From NCBI RefSeq assembly GCF_019468565.1, contig NZ_CP080521.1:3658001-3722000 (forward strand): a stretch of 64,000 nt of DNA. The letters run 5' to 3'. A program made the position numbers and the translations under genes. The notes below the pieces were generated by a model. The model made no database searches. It was not told the DNA's origin and saw nothing but the letters and a program-made list of their open reading frames with translations. Shown here piece after piece: positions 27,801 to 35,505 of this stretch. The number at the start of each line of letters is the position of its first letter. Position 1 is the first letter of the stretch. Source of the DNA: Pseudonocardia sp. DSM 110487 (GTDB taxonomy: Bacteria; Actinomycetota; Actinomycetes; Mycobacteriales; Pseudonocardiaceae).

Positions 27801-30800
27801 GAAGTCGCAGATCGGGCACACCAAGTGCGCGGCCGGGATGGCCGGCATGATCAAGACGGCGCTCGCGGTCCACACGGGGGTCCTCCCGCCCACCCGGATC
27901 GCCCGGCCCAACCCCGCCTGGAACCCGGACGAGAGCCCGTTCGTGTTCCGCACCGAGCCGTCGCCGTGGACCGAGCCAGCGCACGAGCGGACGGCCGCCG
28001 TGAGCGCGTTCGGCTTCGGCGGCACGAACTTCCACCTCGTCCTGTCCGGGCACCAGACCGCGGAGCTGGCCACGCACGCGCTCACGGCCTGGCCCGCGGA
28101 GCTCTTCCTCGTCCGCGGCGCGGACCGCACGTCCGCCGTGCGCCAGATGCAACGGCTGCGCACGCTGCTGTCGACGAACGACACCGCGGGCCGGCCGTGG
28201 GCGCTGCGTGACTTCGCACGGACCGTCGCCGGGTGGAGCGCGCTGGAGGCGTCCCCGGTGCGGCTGGCGTTCGTCGCCGGGGACCTTGACGAGCTCGCCC
28301 GGCTCGTACACGCCGTGACCGTCGGTGAGACACCCGCCGAGGTCCTCGTCGGGCAGGACGAGCCCGCCGGGGAGGTGGCGGTGCTGTTCCCCGGCCAGGG
28401 CAGCCAGCACCCCGGGATGCTCGCCGAGCTGTTCGTGGCGCTGCCCGAGCTCCGCCGGATCCTCGACCTCGGTGGGCCCGAGGTGGCCGCTCTCTTCCCG
28501 CCCGCGGCTTTCGGCCCCGAGGAGGCCCGCGCCCAGCGCGATCGGCTGCGCGCGACGCGGGTGGCGCAGCCGGCGCTCGGAATCGCCGGCATGGCCGTGC
28601 ACGAGCTGCTGGCCCGGTGCGGCGTGCGGCCGGACATGTACGCCGGGCACAGCTACGGCGAGCTGGTGGGACTCGCGGCCGCGGGCGCTCTCGCGCCCGC
28701 CGTGCTGCTCGAGCTCAGCGTGGCCCGCGCGGAGGCGATCCTGGACGCGGCCGGGGACGACCCGGGCGCCATGGCCGCCGTCTCGGCGGCGTGCACCGAC
28801 GTCGAGCGCGTGCTCGCCGGTGTTCCGGATGCCGAGGCGGTGGTCGTGGCCAACCACAACGCGACCGATCAGACGGTGATCTCGGGGCCGTCGGTCGCGG
28901 TCGAGGCTGCGGTGGCGGCGCTCCGGGAAGCCTCGCTGTCCGTCACCGCCCTCCCGGTGGCCTGCGCCTTCCACAGCCCGGTCGTCGCCGCCGCGGGTTC
29001 CGCGTTCGGCGCGGTGCTCGACGACACCCCGGTCGGCGAGCCGGACCGCCCGGTGTGGGCGAACCGGACGGCGGCCCCATACCCGCCCGGCCCAGGCGCC
29101 GTCCGGGCGGAACTGGCCGCGCAGATCGGCGCGCCCGTCCGGTTCGCCGAGCAGATCGACGCCATGTACGGAGCCGGCGCCCGCGTCTTCGTCGAGGCCG
29201 GTCCGGGAGCCGTGCTCGGCGGCCTGGTCGGCAAGATCCTGGACGGCCGTCCCCACACCGTGGTGAGCCTCGGCGAGGGCGGCCTGCGCGGCTTCCTCAC
29301 CGGCCTTGCGCGGCTCGCGGCCGCCGGCGTCGACGTGCGGGCGGGTTGGCTCCACACCGGACGCCCCGGTCTGGACCTGACGTTCGCCGAGCCGCCCGCC
29401 CGACCGCGCTGGACGGTCGACGGCCACCTCGTGCGCGCCCAGGACGGCGACACCATCCCCGGCGGCCTGGCACCCGCCCGCCGCGTCCACCCCTTCGCGA
29501 ACCCGAGGACGGAGAACTTGTCGAACTCGTCCGACCGCGACGCGCTCATCGCGGATTTCCTGCGCACCAGCCGGGAGCTCGTCAGCGCCCAGCGCGACGT
29601 GATGCTCGGCTATCTCGGCGCGTCGCCCGTTCCCGCGTCTGCCATGCCGGCGGCACCCCCTCTGCCGCAACCCGCAGCGGCACTGCCGGCGGCGAGCTCC
29701 CTGGCCGCCGGCAGTGCCGCTGCCCCCGCCGCGGAGCCGGAGCCGGCCGCCGACCCGCTGACCACGGTGGTGGCGGTCATCGGCCGCAAGACCGGCTACC
29801 CCGAGGAGATGATCGAGCCGGACATGGATCTCGAGGCGGACCTGTCCGTGGACTCGATCAAACGGACCGAGATCGCCGTCGAGCTTGCGGGCGCGATCGG
29901 GAACGGATCCGCGCTCGTCGACGAGCTGGTGCGCAGCCGCACCGCCACGGCCATGGCCGCGGTGCTCGGCGCGGGGGAGCCCACCGCCGCCGCCCCGAGC
30001 CCGGACGCGGCCCTAGTGTCCCGAACCGGAAGTCCACCACATAACTCGACGGCCCAGCTTCCCGCTGGGCGCACCGGCGAACCGGCCGAGTACACCCGGT
30101 ACGAGGCGCGGTCCGCCGGCACACCCAGCGGAAACCTGGATCCGCCGATTTATGCACCGGACTTCCGGTTCGGGACACTAGCGTCCCGAACCGGAAGTCC
30201 ACCGCACAACTCGACGGCCCAGCAACCCGGCGGCGCACCCAGCGGAAACCCGGATCCGCCGATCTACGCACCGGACTTCCGGTTCGGGACGCCAGCGGGC
30301 GAGCAGCCCGGCCGGTACCTCCTCGAGCTGGCGGACGCGTCCGCCGACGCGGACGTCGCGGTCTTGGTCGGGGCGACCATCGCGATCGTCGGCGGGGACC
30401 ACCGCCTCGCCGAGGAGCTGGCGGGCCGGCTCTCCGCCAACGGCGCGCTCCCTGTCGTGGTCGACGACCTGCCGGAGTTGGAAGCGCTGCCGGTGCTCGA
30501 CGGCCTGGTCTCGTTGCACGCCGTCGCCCCCGGTGTCGGTGGGTCGGCCGAGCCGGTGCTGCCGGCGATCTTCCCGCTGTTCCAGTCGGCGCTCCCGCGC
30601 GTCCGCTGGTGTGTCGCTGTCGCGAGCCCTGGCGGGCGGGCGTGGGGCCTCTCCGGGTTCTTCCGCAGCCTGGACCGCGAGTATCCGCAGGTACTGACCC
30701 GGTTGATCGAGTTGGATGCGGCAACCGAGGGGGAGCGAGTGGCCGAAGTGGTCACCGCCGAGCTGCAGACCGCCGAGGGCGGCCCGGTGGTCGTCCACGG

Positions 30801-31788
30801 CGCGCAACGGCGCGCCCCGCGGCTGGTCGCGGCCCCGTTGGATGGTCCCGCGGCAGTCGGCGCCAGCCCGGCCGTTGCCGGCGCCGCCGAGCTGGCCACG
30901 GTCGGCCTCGACCCGGACTCCGTCGTGCTGCTCGTAGGCGGCGCGCGCGGGATCACCGCGCGGGTCGCGGGCGCGGTCGCCGCCGCCACGCGCTGCCGCA
31001 TCGAGCTCGCCGGGCGGACTGTCCTGCACAGCGAGCCGGAGCCGGCCGAGGTGGCCGCCGCAACCGACCTGACCGCGCTGCGCGGCGCACTGGCCGTGGC
31101 GAGCCAGCCCGTCGACGGGGCCGCTCGCAAGCTGGTCGCCCGCGATCCGGTCGAGATCGACCGGCGGGCCAGGGAGATCCTGGCGCGCCGCGAGGTCGAC
31201 GCGACCCTGTCCGAGCTCCGCGAGCGAGGCAGCCTCGCCACGTACCACACCGTCGACGTGACCGACGGGGACGCGGTCGCGGGGCTAGTGAAGCAGGTGT
31301 ACGCCGAGCGCGGCCGGATCGACTGCGTGGTCTTCGCGGCCGGGGTGATCGAGGACCGGCTCGTCGGGCAGAAGGACCCGGCCTCGTTCTCCCGGGTGTA
31401 CCGGACCAAGGTGGACGGGGCGCGCGCCCTGCTGGGCGCGCTGGAGGAGCTGCCGGAACCGCCGCGATCGGTGGTGTTCTTCGGCAGTATCGCGGCCGTG
31501 CTCGGCAACCGCGGCCAAGCCGACTACGCCGCGGCCAACGCCGCGTTGGAGGCGATGGGTGCGGCGTGGTCGCAGCGCACCGGCATCCGCGCGGTGACCG
31601 TCCACTGGGGACCGTGGGCGCCGCGGGGCGTGCACGGCGGCATGGTCAGCGAGGAGCTGGCCCGCTCCTACGGCGCGCGCGGCATCGCCCTGCTCGAGCC
31701 GGACACCGCCGTGTCCGAGCTGTTCCGCGAACTTGCATGCGGTGACGTCCCGGCGGTTCTCTACACCGCGTCGGCCTGGTGGCGATGA
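24814..31788 (+). CDS. Iterative type I polyketide/PUFA-like synthase, ER-ER-KS-AT-ACP-KR
   Basis: 2324 residues. Two tandem FMN-type (2-nitropropane-dioxygenase/PfaD-like) reductase domains come first (about 1-250 and 265-570). The second has GAECGGHVG (His415); the first reads AESGGRVG (Arg133), so it is probably degenerate. The KS (about 637-1075) has Cys827 in DAACGSS, His962 in EAHGTGT and His1002 in IGHTKCAAG. The AT (about 1185-1490) has Ser1280 in GHSYGE. The ACP carries Ser1681 in LSVDSIKR, the motif of PUFA-synthase ACPs. An unusual repeat-bearing linker (1734-1826) precedes the KR, with Ser2225 and Tyr2238 (YAAAN). Start ATG overlaps the SDR stop; AAGGGA lies upstream. The next gene supplies AT and DH, so a reduced or polyene chain built iteratively is likely. 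Confidence 0.87.
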   Translation: MRARVVAVTPCGRPDALLCAAASMAGALGVLDLGEGDRRALEQLVLAIRTAGARPMGIRVAAGCGASMVDVSAVLGSVVPDAVVIGPGAPWPVAQAAQRWPVVAEVTSVGQARAAVAAGARGLVARGAESGGRVGELGSFVLLQQLLADPNVTVPVWACGGIGTATAAAAVAGGAAGVVLDTQLALMPECSLPESAKARIALSDGTGTSLADGYRTLGPAGLPAGQDSYLASRFVERYGTTARAVRAIEDAIEDAIGAVSRVEEVAVAPGSALARALGTALPVAQGPMTRVSDQAGFARAVADAGALPFLALALSSAEQTRTLLEQASAALGDAPWGVGVLGFAADEIRTAQLRAIREFRPSVALIAGGRPDQAAVLEDAGIATFLHVPSPALLRQFLKAGVRKFVFEGAECGGHVGPRSSFCLWQGAIDALADFVDAGGDAGELQILFAGGVHDARSSAMVAAAAAPLTRRGAAVGVLMGTAYLFTEEAVAHGAVQPLFQRQAVDAVATVLLETAPGHVTRCLPSPFTSEFAALRGELLGNGIAEREVWQRLEELNVGRLRIASKGLRRDGGELVEVDESAQYSDGLFMAGQVAVLRLAATDLATLHADVTTGAVEFLAAGSRPAAVTSDRAAPQPLDVAVVGMSAMFPGAPDLPAFWANVLAGVDLITEVSRDRWDVERYFTEDTAPSTGDRTYSKWGGFLPRIPFDALRYGIPPAALASIEPVQLLALEAAQRALADAGYADRPFDRERTSVIFGTEAGSDLARATTLRVMLRAYLDELPPELDAQLPRLTEDSFPGKLANVISGRIANRLDLGGANYTVDAACGSSLAAVDAACKELLGGTSDVVLCGGADLHNSIEDFLLFASVGALSPTGRCRPFDADGDGIALGEGVGCVVLKRLADAERDGDRIYAVIKGIGSGSDGRAMGLTAPRAEGQRRALERAYRNAGVTPSQIGLVEAHGTGTVVGDRTELTTLTQVFTDGGATPGSCVLGSVKSQIGHTKCAAGMAGMIKTALAVHTGVLPPTRIARPNPAWNPDESPFVFRTEPSPWTEPAHERTAAVSAFGFGGTNFHLVLSGHQTAELATHALTAWPAELFLVRGADRTSAVRQMQRLRTLLSTNDTAGRPWALRDFARTVAGWSALEASPVRLAFVAGDLDELARLVHAVTVGETPAEVLVGQDEPAGEVAVLFPGQGSQHPGMLAELFVALPELRRILDLGGPEVAALFPPAAFGPEEARAQRDRLRATRVAQPALGIAGMAVHELLARCGVRPDMYAGHSYGELVGLAAAGALAPAVLLELSVARAEAILDAAGDDPGAMAAVSAACTDVERVLAGVPDAEAVVVANHNATDQTVISGPSVAVEAAVAALREASLSVTALPVACAFHSPVVAAAGSAFGAVLDDTPVGEPDRPVWANRTAAPYPPGPGAVRAELAAQIGAPVRFAEQIDAMYGAGARVFVEAGPGAVLGGLVGKILDGRPHTVVSLGEGGLRGFLTGLARLAAAGVDVRAGWLHTGRPGLDLTFAEPPARPRWTVDGHLVRAQDGDTIPGGLAPARRVHPFANPRTENLSNSSDRDALIADFLRTSRELVSAQRDVMLGYLGASPVPASAMPAAPPLPQPAAALPAASSLAAGSAAAPAAEPEPAADPLTTVVAVIGRKTGYPEEMIEPDMDLEADLSVDSIKRTEIAVELAGAIGNGSALVDELVRSRTATAMAAVLGAGEPTAAAPSPDAALVSRTGSPPHNSTAQLPAGRTGEPAEYTRYEARSAGTPSGNLDPPIYAPDFRFGTLASRTGSPPHNSTAQQPGGAPSGNPDPPIYAPDFRFGTPAGEQPGRYLLELADASADADVAVLVGATIAIVGGDHRLAEELAGRLSANGALPVVVDDLPELEALPVLDGLVSLHAVAPGVGGSAEPVLPAIFPLFQSALPRVRWCVAVASPGGRAWGLSGFFRSLDREYPQVLTRLIELDAATEGERVAEVVTAELQTAEGGPVVVHGAQRRAPRLVAAPLDGPAAVGASPAVAGAAELATVGLDPDSVVLLVGGARGITARVAGAVAAATRCRIELAGRTVLHSEPEPAEVAAATDLTALRGALAVASQPVDGAARKLVARDPVEIDRRAREILARREVDATLSELRERGSLATYHTVDVTDGDAVAGLVKQVYAERGRIDCVVFAAGVIEDRLVGQKDPASFSRVYRTKVDGARALLGALEELPEPPRSVVFFGSIAAVLGNRGQADYAAANAALEAMGAAWSQRTGIRAVTVHWGPWAPRGVHGGMVSEELARSYGARGIALLEPDTAVSELFRELACGDVPAVLYTASAWWR
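30013..30181. repeat. Palindrome-ended in-frame insertion element, copy 1 (169 bp)
   Basis: The segment is bounded by a perfect 23-bp inverted repeat (30013-30035 and 30159-30181; outer bases CTAGTGTCCCGAACC...). It lies inside the synthase gene between ACP and KR and keeps the reading frame, coding from SRTGSPPHNSTAQ to APDFRFGT. It looks like a MITE or a Rickettsia-palindromic-element-like insertion tolerated in a flexible linker. No copy was noticed elsewhere in the window. Confidence 0.75.
30181..30292. repeat. Palindrome-ended in-frame insertion element, copy 2 (112 bp)
   Basis: A shorter tandem partner of the preceding element, bounded by a perfect 20-bp inverted repeat (30181-30200 and 30273-30292, GCGTCCCGAACCGGAAGTCC and its complement). 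It codes for the same start SRTGSPPHNSTAQ and end PDPPIYAPDFRFGT but lacks about 17 residues from the middle. Its outer bases differ from copy 1 on both arms in a matched way, so pairing has been preserved. Confidence 0.75.
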
Positions 31789-34400
31789 CCGGCCCGTCCG
31801 CCCTGCTGACCGAGCGGATGCTGCTGCTGGCGGCGCCCGACCGGGCCGGCCTGATCGCCGCGATCGACGCTGTCGATCCGGAATCGCCGCCGAGCGGCCC
31901 GACCCACCCGGGCCCAGGGCCACGGCTCGGCCTGTTCGATCCGACCCCCGAGCGGCTGGCGACCGCGCGGCGGCTGGTCGCCAAGGGACGGCCGGTGCGG
32001 CGGCGCAGCGACCTCTGGTTCAGCCCCGAGCCATTGCTGACACGGGGCGGCGGTCTCGCCTTCGTCTTTCCCGGCCTCGAAGGGGAGTTCGCCCCGCGCA
32101 TCGACGACGTGGCCGAGCACCTCGGTCTGCCGGCACCCGACGCCGCCACCGCGAACCTCGTGCAGCACGGCGCGGCGGTGCTCGCCGTGGGCCGCCTGCT
32201 CGACGCGGCCGTGCGCCGGCTCGGGATCCGACCGACCGCGGTAGCCGGGCACAGCGTCGGCGAGTGGGCGGCGATGATCGCGGGTGGCATCGTCTCCGGC
32301 GCCGAGTTCGATGCGATGGTTGCGGGCTCCGACCTCGATGCGATGCGTGTGCCGGGCGTCGAGTTCGCCGTGCTGGGTTGCCCAGCCGACCGCGTGCACG
32401 GCGAGCTCGCCCGGTTCCCCGGGGTCGTGATCTCGCACGAGAACTCCGCCAACCAGACGGTGGTCTGCGGGCCCGAGCGCGAGGTGGCCGACGTCGTCGC
32501 GCTGCTGCGCTCCCGCTCGGTGATCTGCCAAACGCTGCCGTTCCGCTCCGGGTTCCACACCCCGATGCTGAAGCCATACCTCGGCTACTTCCGGGAAGGG
32601 GTACCGAGCCTGCGGATGCGGCCTGCCGACGTTCCGGTTTGGTCGGCCACCACGGCGGCGCCCTTCCCCGACGACCCCGCCGCGGCCCGAGAGCTGTGCC
32701 TGCGCCACCTCGTCGAGCCGGTGCGGTTCCGCCATCTCGTCACAGCGCTGCACGGTGCCGGCGTGCGCGCGTTCGTGCTGCTCGGCCCAGGCCAGCTCGG
32801 CTCGCTCATCGAGGACACGCTGCAGCACGACGTCCCGGACGGCGGTTTCCTCGTGATCCCCGCCAACTCCCCGCAGAGATCGGGCATGGACCAGCTGCGG
32901 CGGTGCGCGGTGGCGCTCTGGACGGAGGGCGCGGAACCCGACTTCACGGCGCTGGACCCACCGGCGCCGTCCCGTCGGGACGGAATCGCCCAGCTCGCGG
33001 TGCTCGGGGAAACGCTGCCGCTCGCAGCGGAGATGGCCACGTTCCTGACCCACACAGCCGAGTCGGTGGCGACGGTGCTTCGAGCAGCCCATCCGGGCAC
33101 CTCGGTCCCGGCGTATCGCGAGGTCCTCGACGTCTCCCTGCGGGCGATGCCCTACCTGCGCGACCACTGCCTCATGCGGCAGCGGCCCGGCTGGCCCCAG
33201 GACGAGGACCTGCGCCCGGTCGTCCCGGCGACCACCATCGTCACGCACATGATCGAGGCCGCGGAACGCGCCTACCCCGGCTTGATCGCCGTCGCGGTCG
33301 AGGACGTGCGGTTCCACCGCTGGCTACTGGCGGTACCGCCCCGACGCGTGGAGATCGGGGTCGAGCACCGAGGGGCCGAGCGCGTGCAGGTCCAGCTCGG
33401 TGAGTACGCCGAGGGAACCGTGCTCCTGGGCGCGCGGCGCACGCCGGCATCGGAGGGCGCGTGGGCTCCCGGTGCGGGCGAGCGGCTGCCCGAGCTGACG
33501 GCACCGCAGATCTACGAGCAGGGCTGGATGTTCCACGGACCCGCCTTCCAGGGGCTGACCCGCTCGATCGCCGTCTCGAGGACGACCATGCGCGGCCTGA
33601 TCACCGTGCCGGCCGCGCCGGGCGCCCTGCTGGACAACCTCGGCCAGTTCCTCGGCCAGTGGCTTGTGGAGAACCAGCGCGACCGGTGGATCGCCCTCCC
33701 GGCGCGCATCGCCCGAATCGACCTGCACGGGCCCGAGCCCGAACCGGGACAGCTCGTCGAGTGCTCCCTGCACGTGACCGGCCTCGATCAGGACTCGGTG
33801 ACCGTGGACGGCCGGCTCTGCCGGAACGGGACACCGATCATGACGGTGCGCGGCTGGGCCGACCGGCGCTTCGACAGCGACGATCGTGGTGGGGCGGTGC
33901 ACCGGCAGCCCGCCACCTCGACGGTCGCCGAGCGTCACCCGGACGGCTGGTGGTGGGCGGCCGAGCGGTGGCACACGCTGGCCTCCCGGGAGCTCTACCT
34001 CCAGCGCTACGCGGGGCACGAGGAGTGCGCCGAGTACGAGCGGCTGCTCCCGACCCGACGGCGGGCGTGGTTGCTCGAGCTCGTGGTGATCAAGGACGCC
34101 GTGCGGGGGTGGCTGTGGGACCGCGGCGCCGGCCCTGCCTATCCCGCGGAGCTCCGCGTGCAGCGGGATGCGTCCGGCCGGCGCCGGGTGTCCGGTCAGC
34201 ACGGGCTCGACGTTCCCGATCTCGACGTCGCCGCCGCACATCACGGGGACGTCGCCGCCGCCCTGGTCCGGCCCGTCGGATCCGACCCTGCCCCGGAAGT
34301 CGGGATCACGCCGTGGGACGGCAGGGACGGCACCCGGATCACGAACCCGCTCAGCTCACGCGCGTACCGCGTCACATCCACCCGAGGAGACCTCTCATGA
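31785..34400 (+). CDS. Polyketide synthase subunit with AT, double-hotdog DH and PPTase-like C-terminus
   Basis: 871 residues. An acyltransferase-like domain (about 85-370) begins GGLAFVFPGLEGEF and has Ser157 in GHSVGEW. A PS-DH double-hotdog dehydratase (about 440-705) has His461 in YLRDHCLM, the conserved MFHGPAFQG block and Asp617 in LLDNLGQ. The last 130 residues, with RRRAWLLELVVIKDAVR, resemble the W-x-KEA-x-K region of Sfp-type phosphopantetheinyl transferases, as at the end of enediyne synthases, but look degenerate. ATG at 31785 overlaps the first synthase stop (ATGA); a GTG at 31779 is possible. It completes the first subunit, which lacks a DH. Confidence 0.83.
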   Translation: MTGPSALLTERMLLLAAPDRAGLIAAIDAVDPESPPSGPTHPGPGPRLGLFDPTPERLATARRLVAKGRPVRRRSDLWFSPEPLLTRGGGLAFVFPGLEGEFAPRIDDVAEHLGLPAPDAATANLVQHGAAVLAVGRLLDAAVRRLGIRPTAVAGHSVGEWAAMIAGGIVSGAEFDAMVAGSDLDAMRVPGVEFAVLGCPADRVHGELARFPGVVISHENSANQTVVCGPEREVADVVALLRSRSVICQTLPFRSGFHTPMLKPYLGYFREGVPSLRMRPADVPVWSATTAAPFPDDPAAARELCLRHLVEPVRFRHLVTALHGAGVRAFVLLGPGQLGSLIEDTLQHDVPDGGFLVIPANSPQRSGMDQLRRCAVALWTEGAEPDFTALDPPAPSRRDGIAQLAVLGETLPLAAEMATFLTHTAESVATVLRAAHPGTSVPAYREVLDVSLRAMPYLRDHCLMRQRPGWPQDEDLRPVVPATTIVTHMIEAAERAYPGLIAVAVEDVRFHRWLLAVPPRRVEIGVEHRGAERVQVQLGEYAEGTVLLGARRTPASEGAWAPGAGERLPELTAPQIYEQGWMFHGPAFQGLTRSIAVSRTTMRGLITVPAAPGALLDNLGQFLGQWLVENQRDRWIALPARIARIDLHGPEPEPGQLVECSLHVTGLDQDSVTVDGRLCRNGTPIMTVRGWADRRFDSDDRGGAVHRQPATSTVAERHPDGWWWAAERWHTLASRELYLQRYAGHEECAEYERLLPTRRRAWLLELVVIKDAVRGWLWDRGAGPAYPAELRVQRDASGRRRVSGQHGLDVPDLDVAAAHHGDVAAALVRPVGSDPAPEVGITPWDGRDGTRITNPLSSRAYRVTSTRGDLS

Positions 34401-34696
34401 CAGATGCCGCTGCCGTGTTCGAGGAGGTCCGGTCGATGGTGACGAAGCTGCTCGACCAGTACGGCCTCGACGACATCGAGATCACCCCCGACAGCCTGTT
34501 CCACGACGACCTCGGCCTGGAGAGCATCGACCTGGTCGCGCTCGGCGCCATGCTCGCCGAGCGCTACGGCGAGCGGGTCAACATCGCCGAGTTCCTCGCC
34601 GAGCTGAAGATCGACGACGTGATCGGGCTCCGGCTCGGTTCGCTCGTCGACCACGTCTGGTCGGCGCTCGCCCCGACAGCGAGCAGCAGGACGTGA
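34397..34696 (+). CDS. Free-standing acyl carrier protein
   Basis: 99 residues, acidic and helical. The phosphopantetheine attachment site is the Ser in DLGLESIDLVALGAML (about residue 39), within the usual (D/E)xGxxS context. The ATG overlaps the preceding synthase stop (ATGA), so it is coupled. As an extra carrier beside the ACP inside the large synthase it may load a starter unit or carry the finished chain to the hydrolase or glycosyltransferase. Which of these applies is not visible. Confidence 0.88.
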   Translation: MTDAAAVFEEVRSMVTKLLDQYGLDDIEITPDSLFHDDLGLESIDLVALGAMLAERYGERVNIAEFLAELKIDDVIGLRLGSLVDHVWSALAPTASSRT

Positions 34697-35505
34697 GTTT
34701 CCTCGTCATCAACGGGGTTCGCACCCACTACCAGCGCGTGCCGGCGAAGGAAGCGCCCACGTTGCCGGCGCCGCAGGTGGTGTTCGTGCACGGGCTGGGC
34801 TACGACAGCCTCGCGAGCTTCTACCTCACGCTGGCCCCGCCGTTCGCCGCCGCGGGCATCGACGTGCTCACCTACGACCTGCGGGCCCACGGCCGCAGCG
34901 ATCGGCCGAGCCGCGGGTACCGCCTCGAGGACTTCACGTCCGACCTGCGCGAGCTGCTCGACGGCATCGGTGTCACCGGGCCGGTCCACCTGGTCGGTAA
35001 CAGCTTCGGCGGCACGGTCGCGTTCGCCTTCGCCGCGCGCTACCCGGAGCGGGTCCGCAGCATCGTCGCGATCGAGTCCGAGCCGCCGACGGCGGCGTGG
35101 TCGGAGAAGATGGCCCGCGCCCTGAACGCCGTACTCGACGAGATGGAGGCGGAGCGCTTCCTGGCATGGGTCTCCGACACCTACGGCCAGCACCACGCGC
35201 GGCTCACCCTTTCCGCGGCGGAGATCATCCGAGCGACCAGCATCATCGAGGACGTCCCCAGCGGGCCGTTCCTCGAAGAGACCGCGCTGGCCGCCTTCAC
35301 CCACCCGGTCCTGTCCGTCCTGGGCAGCGAGGGGTTCCAGAGCGAGGACCTCCACGGCGTCGAGCGGCTCCTGCCTCGCTGCCGGACCGAGGTCATCGCC
35401 GGGCAGGACCACTCCGTACTCGTCGAGCGGCACCACGAGCTCAGGCCCCTGCTGCTGGACTGGATAGCCCGGCACGAACCGGCGATGTCGGGAGGCTCCC
35501 GATGA
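34693..35505 (+). CDS. Alpha/beta hydrolase (possible chain-releasing thioesterase)
   Basis: 270 residues. Conserved parts: VVFVHGLGYDSLASFY around the oxyanion hole, TYDLRAHGRSDRPSRGY, nucleophile elbow VGNSFGGTVAFAFA, and a C-terminal AGQDHSVLVERH supplying the His. The elbow reads G-N-S-F-G, common in esterase- and thioesterase-like members. The GTG start overlaps the ACP stop (GTGA). The synthase proteins show no thioesterase domain, so release or editing of the acyl chain is the natural role, though hydrolysis of another ester is possible. Confidence 0.83.
   Translation: MSFLVINGVRTHYQRVPAKEAPTLPAPQVVFVHGLGYDSLASFYLTLAPPFAAAGIDVLTYDLRAHGRSDRPSRGYRLEDFTSDLRELLDGIGVTGPVHLVGNSFGGTVAFAFAARYPERVRSIVAIESEPPTAAWSEKMARALNAVLDEMEAERFLAWVSDTYGQHHARLTLSAAEIIRATSIIEDVPSGPFLEETALAAFTHPVLSVLGSEGFQSEDLHGVERLLPRCRTEVIAGQDHSVLVERHHELRPLLLDWIARHEPAMSGGSR

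Noticed and set aside
27181..29670. 829-residue minus-strand frame inside the synthase gene
   Set aside because: No motif; KS and AT active-site motifs on the plus strand occupy the region.
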